From positions 1-9,544 of the forward strand of contig JAURNO010000452.1 of NCBI GenBank assembly GCA_030830145.1: a DNA stretch of 9,544 nt, written 5' to 3'. Below the pieces are notes generated by a model. It saw nothing but the letters and a program-made list of their open reading frames with translations, was not told the origin of the DNA and made no database searches. Below are positions 5,808 through 9,544 of the stretch, one piece after another (the first letter of the stretch is position 1; the number at the start of each line of letters is the position of its first letter). The position numbers and the translations under genes are program-made. The DNA comes from Verrucomicrobiota bacterium. Its GTDB lineage: Bacteria > Verrucomicrobiota > Verrucomicrobiia > Opitutales > Seribacteraceae.

Positions 5808-8504
5808 CTAATCAAGGTAGGAGAACTCGTTCAAGTTGAAGATAACCAGACAAACATGGGCAAGCCCACGGGTTCTGGCATCCACCTCACTGCCCTGAAG
5901 GTCGGGTTGGTAAGTTTCGTAGACCGGTAAAATCTCCCAGAAGTCGTAGGGCTCACCCGTCTTCTCAGCCATCACGGTTCGCTTGATTTTTTTATGATAA
6001 ATCTTGGGCTGCGGAACCTTCATTTGTTCTGCCTGAGTGGCTTGCGACCAGCGCTCGAGGCAAGCCGACAATTCGTCCGCGGAAGCGGACCGTCCGAGGG
6101 CAAGGGCGAAAGCCCGTTGAATCACGGCCGGATCTTTTTTCCTTTCCTTTAATAGGCGGGCGGCGAAGGCCAAGGTTCGGTCATGAACTTCCTCCGCGTT
6201 CAACAAAGTCAAGGCCTGAGGGGCAACGGTGGAAGTTTGCCTGAGTTCGCAGGAGGCTTCGGGACCGGGTTGGTTGAATGCCTCCAAAAAGGGATCACGC
6301 AAGCCGCGGATCTTCTCGGCATAAATCGTCCGCCGGTTTCTTTGGCTTGGCAAAGGATCCGGCTCATAGACGGATGCGGTTCCCCCCATGATTTGGCGAG
6401 GTTGAAAAGCTACCTCCGGATTAAGGTCGGGCCGGGCGGGGATTCCTCCAACCTTGAAATTCAGCTCGCCGCTTGCCAACAACATCGCGTCTCGAATCTC
6501 CTCCGCAACCAAACGACGGGGAATAAAGCTCGCGTACAGAAGCCTTTTGGGATCTTTTTTCTCCAACGAATTGGAGTCGGGGTGCCGACTGCTTCGCCGG
6601 TAGGTCTCGGAAGACAGAATCAATTGGTTGAGCTTCTTGACCGACCATCCGTTCTTCATGAACCAGTCCGCCAGATAATCGAGCAAGGCGGGATGAGTGG
6701 GTAACTCCCCGGTTCCACCGAAATTATTGGGGTTGCCGGCAATCCCACGCCCAAAATGCCAGGACCAGATCCGGTTGACCATGACCCGGGCGGCCAGCGG
6801 GTTTTTCCCGTTCACGATCCACTCGGCAAGGGCCAACCTGCGCTTGCCTTTGCCTGCGGGGAAAGGACGGGGGCTCATCCCTCCAAGTGATTCGGCGGCG
6901 CTCAAACCTCCCGGACGCACCGCCCCCCCTTGGGAATAAACGCTGCCTCCGTCGTAGATGACGTCCGGATCAAGATAACCCTTTGCCCAAGGATTTTCGG
7001 GTACTTTCAATCGGCCTTGAACGTTTTTCATTGGAACGGTCTTCCCCGTGTAAACTGCATGCGTAAAAGGCTCGACACGATCGAGTTCAATGCGGTGACG
7101 AATCAGGTTTTTGAAAATGCGCGATTGGGATGCTTCGTCTCCGGGATCCAATCCGTTGTCCCCGACTTTGGCATTACCGGTCTCCGCCTTTTTCAATTGG
7201 TTGATCTTTTGGGCAAGTTTCTTTTTCTGCTTCTCATAGGAAGAAACCTTGGATTGGACCAGTTGGGCGAAAGCGTCAAAACCCTCCTTGGACTCCGAAG
7301 ATAGAAAAGGAGCCTTGCGTTCGGCAAACTGAGTGGTCGAAAAAACAGCCATCATTCCATAGTAATCACGGGTCGGGACAGGATCGAATTTGTGGTCGTG
7401 GCACTTGGCGCATTGCATGGCGTGGGCAAGAAAAGTCTGACCCACGGAGTCCGTAACGTCGTCCAACCACATCTGGCGGGTTTCCTTGAACACGCTCATG
7501 CCCGTTTGTTCCCATGGACCCATGCGCAAGAATCCGGTGGCCACGAGATTCTCGGAATTGGTTGGATCCATCTCATCCCCTGCAACCTGTTCCTTCACGA
7601 AACGGTCGTAGGGTTTGTCGTTGTTAAAGGAGCGTATGACATAATCGCGGTAGCGCCATGCGTTAGGCCGGGCATAGTCGTTGGCAAACCCGGCGGAGTC
7701 GGCATAGCGGGCGACATCTAGCCAATGGCGGGCAAAATGCTCACCGTAATGAGGGGAAGCCATCAACTCCTGGACATGAGCAAGAAGCGCATCCTGAGAT
7801 TTGCCGAACTCGCGTTCAAACTTGGTTGCCCGAGCAGGATCAGGAGGCAACCCGGTCAAACCGAAGGACAGGCGCCGATACAATTCGAGAGGCGATGCGT
7901 CGGGAGCGAGAGCAATCCCGGTTTCCTTGAGTTTGCGGTTCACAAACCAGTCGACGGGGTGTTCGCCCTCGGGCACCTCTTCCACTTTCAGAGGACGGTA
8001 GGCCCAAAGTTTCTTGGTTTCGTAACGACGCTTCTGCCAATCCTCGGACAGAGCCTTCGAGGTGACCACCTGTTCCCCTTCAGCATACTTTTTTTGAATC
8101 ATCGCAACCCGTTCTTCGGTTGGCCAGGGAGCGCCTTCGTTAATCCAGTCCCGAATCCCCCAAGTCTGCTCTTTGGTCAACTTGTCGGCTTCCTTGGGGG
8201 GCATCTCCATGCCTTCCTCTACCCGGGTGGTTAATATATAGAGAAAGCTTTCTTCTCCCTTCCCGGGAATCAGGACTTCATCCTCGTAGGTTTCTCCACC
8301 GAGAAGAAGCGATTCGCGCGTACGCATGTCAAGGTCGCCCTTGATCTTCTTGGGGTCGTCCCCATGGCAAGCCATGCATTTCTGAGCGAAGAGGGGCTTC
8401 ACTTTGAGAGCGAAAAGCTTCTCGCCATGCGTGACCTCACCTGACAGAGGTGACGAGACCAAACCAATGGCCATACACGCAAGGACTCCGAACGGGGATT
8501 TCAT
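5808..8504 (-). CDS. PSCyt1-PSCyt2-PSD1 protein (planctomycete-type cytochrome c, DUF1549/DUF1553)
   Basis: An 898-residue protein with the full three-domain order of this PVC family. A Sec signal peptide covers about residues 1-22. The PSCyt1 cytochrome c domain has the heme site C-M-A-C-H (43-47) and a likely axial Met in M-E-M-P-P (M101). PSCyt2 (DUF1549) follows from about 180, with R-R-L-S-F-G-L-T-G-L-P-P (210-221), H-W-L-D-V-A-R-Y-A-D-S (260-270) and a second C-x-x-C-H, C-A-K-C-H-D-H-K-F-D-P (365-375). A charged, possibly coiled-coil stretch (about 415-445) leads to PSD1 (DUF1553) from about 550, with N-P-L-A-A-R-V-M-V-N-R-I-W, ending N-L-N-E-F-S-Y-L-D, the usual end. It is probably a periplasmic redox protein working with the DUF1501 partner encoded 14 bp downstream. 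Such pairs often sit in polysaccharide gene clusters, but the substrate is unknown. ATG 8504 is the only sensible start; no Shine-Dalgarno sequence is evident. Confidence 0.95.
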   Translation of the reverse strand: MKSPFGVLACMAIGLVSSPLSGEVTHGEKLFALKVKPLFAQKCMACHGDDPKKIKGDLDMRTRESLLLGGETYEDEVLIPGKGEESFLYILTTRVEEGMEMPPKEADKLTKEQTWGIRDWINEGAPWPTEERVAMIQKKYAEGEQVVTSKALSEDWQKRRYETKKLWAYRPLKVEEVPEGEHPVDWFVNRKLKETGIALAPDASPLELYRRLSFGLTGLPPDPARATKFEREFGKSQDALLAHVQELMASPHYGEHFARHWLDVARYADSAGFANDYARPNAWRYRDYVIRSFNNDKPYDRFVKEQVAGDEMDPTNSENLVATGFLRMGPWEQTGMSVFKETRQMWLDDVTDSVGQTFLAHAMQCAKCHDHKFDPVPTRDYYGMMAVFSTTQFAERKAPFLSSESKEGFDAFAQLVQSKVSSYEKQKKKLAQKINQLKKAETGNAKVGDNGLDPGDEASQSRIFKNLIRHRIELDRVEPFTHAVYTGKTVPMKNVQGRLKVPENPWAKGYLDPDVIYDGGSVYSQGGAVRPGGLSAAESLGGMSPRPFPAGKGKRRLALAEWIVNGKNPLAARVMVNRIWSWHFGRGIAGNPNNFGGTGELPTHPALLDYLADWFMKNGWSVKKLNQLILSSETYRRSSRHPDSNSLEKKDPKRLLYASFIPRRLVAEEIRDAMLLASGELNFKVGGIPARPDLNPEVAFQPRQIMGGTASVYEPDPLPSQRNRRTIYAEKIRGLRDPFLEAFNQPGPEASCELRQTSTVAPQALTLLNAEEVHDRTLAFAARLLKERKKDPAVIQRAFALALGRSASADELSACLERWSQATQAEQMKVPQPKIYHKKIKRTVMAEKTGEPYDFWEILPVYETYQPDLQGSEVDARTRGLAHVCLVIFNLNEFSYLD

Positions 8505-8525
8505 GATATTGCAAATGATTTGAAC

Positions 8526-8554
8526 CTTCTAAAGTTTCCAAGCAGAGGTTTCAA
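8526..8554 (-). promoter_or_regulatory. candidate sigma-70-type promoter for the PSD1-DUF1501 operon
   Basis: On the minus strand TTGAAA (8554-8549, five of six matches to the -35 consensus) is separated by exactly 17 bp from TAGAAG (8531-8526, four of six matches to -10). Transcription would start near 8519, leaving a short leader of about 15 nt before the ATG at 8504, in line with the missing Shine-Dalgarno sequence. The weak -10 and the short leader keep confidence low. Confidence 0.35.
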
Positions 8555-8569
8555 CGAGCTTGGCTCGTT
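8553..8569. promoter_or_regulatory. perfect 7-3-7 palindrome overlapping the candidate -35 box
   Basis: AACGAGC (8553-8559), loop TTG, GCTCGTT (8563-8569) form a perfect inverted repeat about 50 bp upstream of the PSD1 start, touching the candidate -35 element. The site would suit a dimeric repressor or activator. On the + strand it is followed by three more T residues, so it could also fold as a weak terminator in that direction, but no + strand gene ends here. The operator reading is therefore preferred. Confidence 0.45.
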
Positions 8570-8570
8570 T

Positions 8571-8604
8571 TTCATAACTTTTTAGCGAGTGCTTCACAAC
8601 TTTT
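8571..8604. repeat. 12-bp direct repeat with 22-bp period upstream of the palindrome
   Basis: TTCATAACTTTT (8571-8582) and TTCACAACTTTT (8593-8604) differ at one base and start 22 bp apart, about two turns of the helix, so both face the same side of the DNA. They lie just upstream of the palindrome and candidate promoter of the PSD1 gene. This arrangement resembles paired half-sites of AraC-type activators, but no regulator gene is in the window. The remaining part of the gap (8605-8660), down to the stop of the next gene, shows only a weak 5-bp inverted repeat. Confidence 0.4.
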
Positions 8605-8660
8605 CACTCCCGTCGCAAGCGAATCTGGACAGGAAATTTTCTGACAAAAAACTCTTTGTC

Positions 8661-9544
8661 TCATTGCGGTTCTCCCAAAGTTTTCTTGAAGTAGTTATCC
8701 GCCGCGTCGATCATTTGATCAAACCAAACTTGCTTTGTAAGAAAGCCGTGCGGGGCTCCTTCGATCACTTCAATTTGGGAAGAAACTCCATGGGCACTCA
8801 GGCGCTTTCTGAATTTCGCCGCCCGGGTGCTCTCGTCGTCCGTCTCCCCGGTAATGAACAGGCAAGGCGGGTCGTCTTTGTCGATGTGTTCGAGCGGGGA
8901 AGCGAGGCGGTACGCCTTCGGGCGTTCTTCCTGGGAACCTCCCATGAACTGCTTCCAGATCAACCGTTGCTTCGAGACCGTACGGGTACGCTCGGACAAA
9001 AAGTCGGTCTGGGCCCCCATCGGAATGGCCGCCTGAATGCGACTGCTGTGGGCCGGATTACCGCCTTTCCCCTCGAGCTCATCAACCCCGTGCGAGGTAG
9101 CCAACAGAGCGGTCAAATGCCCGCCTGCGGAAAGCCCGATGGAACCGATTTTATCGGCATCGATTCCGAGTCCCTTGGCATTGGCCCGCAGGAAACGGAC
9201 CGCGGCCTTGCAATCTTGAATGGCGGCGGGGAATGGCGCCTCTCCGCTCAGTCGGTAGGATATGGTGGCCGTAAGGTAACCGCGGGCAGCCAACGCCTGA
9301 GCGATCTTTGCGTGGCTCGTACGGCTTCCTTTGGCCCAACCCCCTCCATGGATGCAGACGATTGCCGGGAGTTCCCCCCAGACTCCCTTTGGTCGATATA
9401 GGTCCATTTCCAAGGTGCGGTCTCCATACTTCGCATAGGTCAGATCCAGGTTGGCGTGCAGTCGATCCAAAGTGGATTGCAAAACCTGTGTCCTTCCCTC
9501 CGGTGAGGCGGAAGCGTTCACTCGACCGGGCGGGCGGGCATCGG
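8661..9544 (-). CDS. alpha/beta-hydrolase, esterase/lipase (BD-FAE / Aes-like), 5' truncated by window edge
   Basis: The frame ends at TGA 8663-8661 and stays open through the right edge. A GTG at 9521 could start a 286-residue protein, but codons continue upstream without a stop and there is no signal peptide after GTG, so the true start probably lies outside. Numbering from that GTG: the segment Y-A-K-Y-G-D-R-T-L-E-M-D-L-Y-R-P (29-44), the oxyanion hole I-H-G-G-G-W (57-62), nucleophile elbow G-L-S-A-G-G-H (S131), acid in G-E-T-D-D-E (D228 or D229) and base in G-A-P-H-G-F (H258) define the HGGG esterase branch, which includes carbohydrate acetyl- and feruloyl-esterases as well as lipases. 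In PVC genomes such proteins are common beside polysaccharide genes and are usually secreted. Deacylation of a glycan is likely but not proven. It lies upstream of the PSD1 gene, separated by 156 bp with its own regulatory signals. Confidence 0.9.
   Translation of the reverse strand, partial: DARPPGRVNASASPEGRTQVLQSTLDRLHANLDLTYAKYGDRTLEMDLYRPKGVWGELPAIVCIHGGGWAKGSRTSHAKIAQALAARGYLTATISYRLSGEAPFPAAIQDCKAAVRFLRANAKGLGIDADKIGSIGLSAGGHLTALLATSHGVDELEGKGGNPAHSSRIQAAIPMGAQTDFLSERTRTVSKQRLIWKQFMGGSQEERPKAYRLASPLEHIDKDDPPCLFITGETDDESTRAAKFRKRLSAHGVSSQIEVIEGAPHGFLTKQVWFDQMIDAADNYFKKTLGEPQ

Noticed and set aside
7725..8234. 169-aa + strand frame, with similar ones at 6183-6704 and 5347-5799
   Set aside because: All are antisense to the PSD1 or DUF1501 genes, whose domain motifs are continuous across these stretches.
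8553..8572. Rho-independent terminator on the + strand
   Set aside because: The stem is perfect but only about three T residues follow, and no + strand gene ends upstream. The palindrome fits better as an operator next to the minus-strand promoter.
8589..9401. 270-aa open frame on the + strand
   Set aside because: It is antisense to the HGGGW esterase with its complete Ser-Asp-His motifs; the long frame is a by-product of GC-rich codon use.

Overview
The window looks like a chromosomal segment from the Planctomycetota-Verrucomicrobiota (PVC) group, more likely a marine-type Verrucomicrobiota. The main reason is the tandem pair of a PSCyt1/PSCyt2/PSD1 cytochrome protein and a Tat-exported DUF1501 protein, which is abundant in those phyla and rare elsewhere. 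The stand-alone golvesin/xanthan-lyase CBD-like protein and the weak or missing Shine-Dalgarno sequences agree with this. No rRNA, tRNA, transposase, integrase, CRISPR array or phage gene was seen.

Layout. On the + strand, 1-1379 holds a short operon: the C-terminal part of a ROK-family sugar kinase/regulator-like protein, followed 12 bp later by a cytoplasmic PIG-L (LmbE-type) deacetylase. Everything from 1376 to the right edge is on the - strand and converges on that operon, with stop codons overlapping in the palindrome CTAG. In transcription order (right to left) it comprises a 5'-truncated alpha/beta-hydrolase of the HGGGW esterase type (8661-9544), the 898-aa PSCyt1-PSCyt2-PSD1 protein (5808-8504), the DUF1501 protein (4390-5793), a small secreted protein of unknown function (3733-4284), an outer-membrane beta-barrel candidate (2893-3639), a secreted alpha/beta-hydrolase (1966-2790), and a translationally coupled golvesin/Xly CBD-like protein (1376-1969).

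How the genes may work together (inference). Secreted esterases, a carbohydrate-binding-like module, a PIG-L deacetylase and a ROK protein fit use of acylated, amino-sugar-containing glycans, a common theme of such PVC gene clusters. PSD1/DUF1501 pairs often sit in polysaccharide loci, but their reaction is not established. No sulfatase, glycoside hydrolase or TonB-dependent receptor lies in the window, so the substrate cannot be read from it.

The two middle genes (2893-4284) stand out. They are clearly AT-richer than their neighbours (about 35-48% GC in most sampled lines against about 60-67% in the DUF1501 gene), are not recognisable carbohydrate genes, and are preceded by short repeats. 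The 156-bp gap upstream of the PSD1 gene carries a perfect 7-3-7 palindrome and a 12-bp direct repeat with 22-bp spacing next to a plausible promoter, and is the best regulatory region here. I saw no clear evidence of a defence system or another wholly new system.
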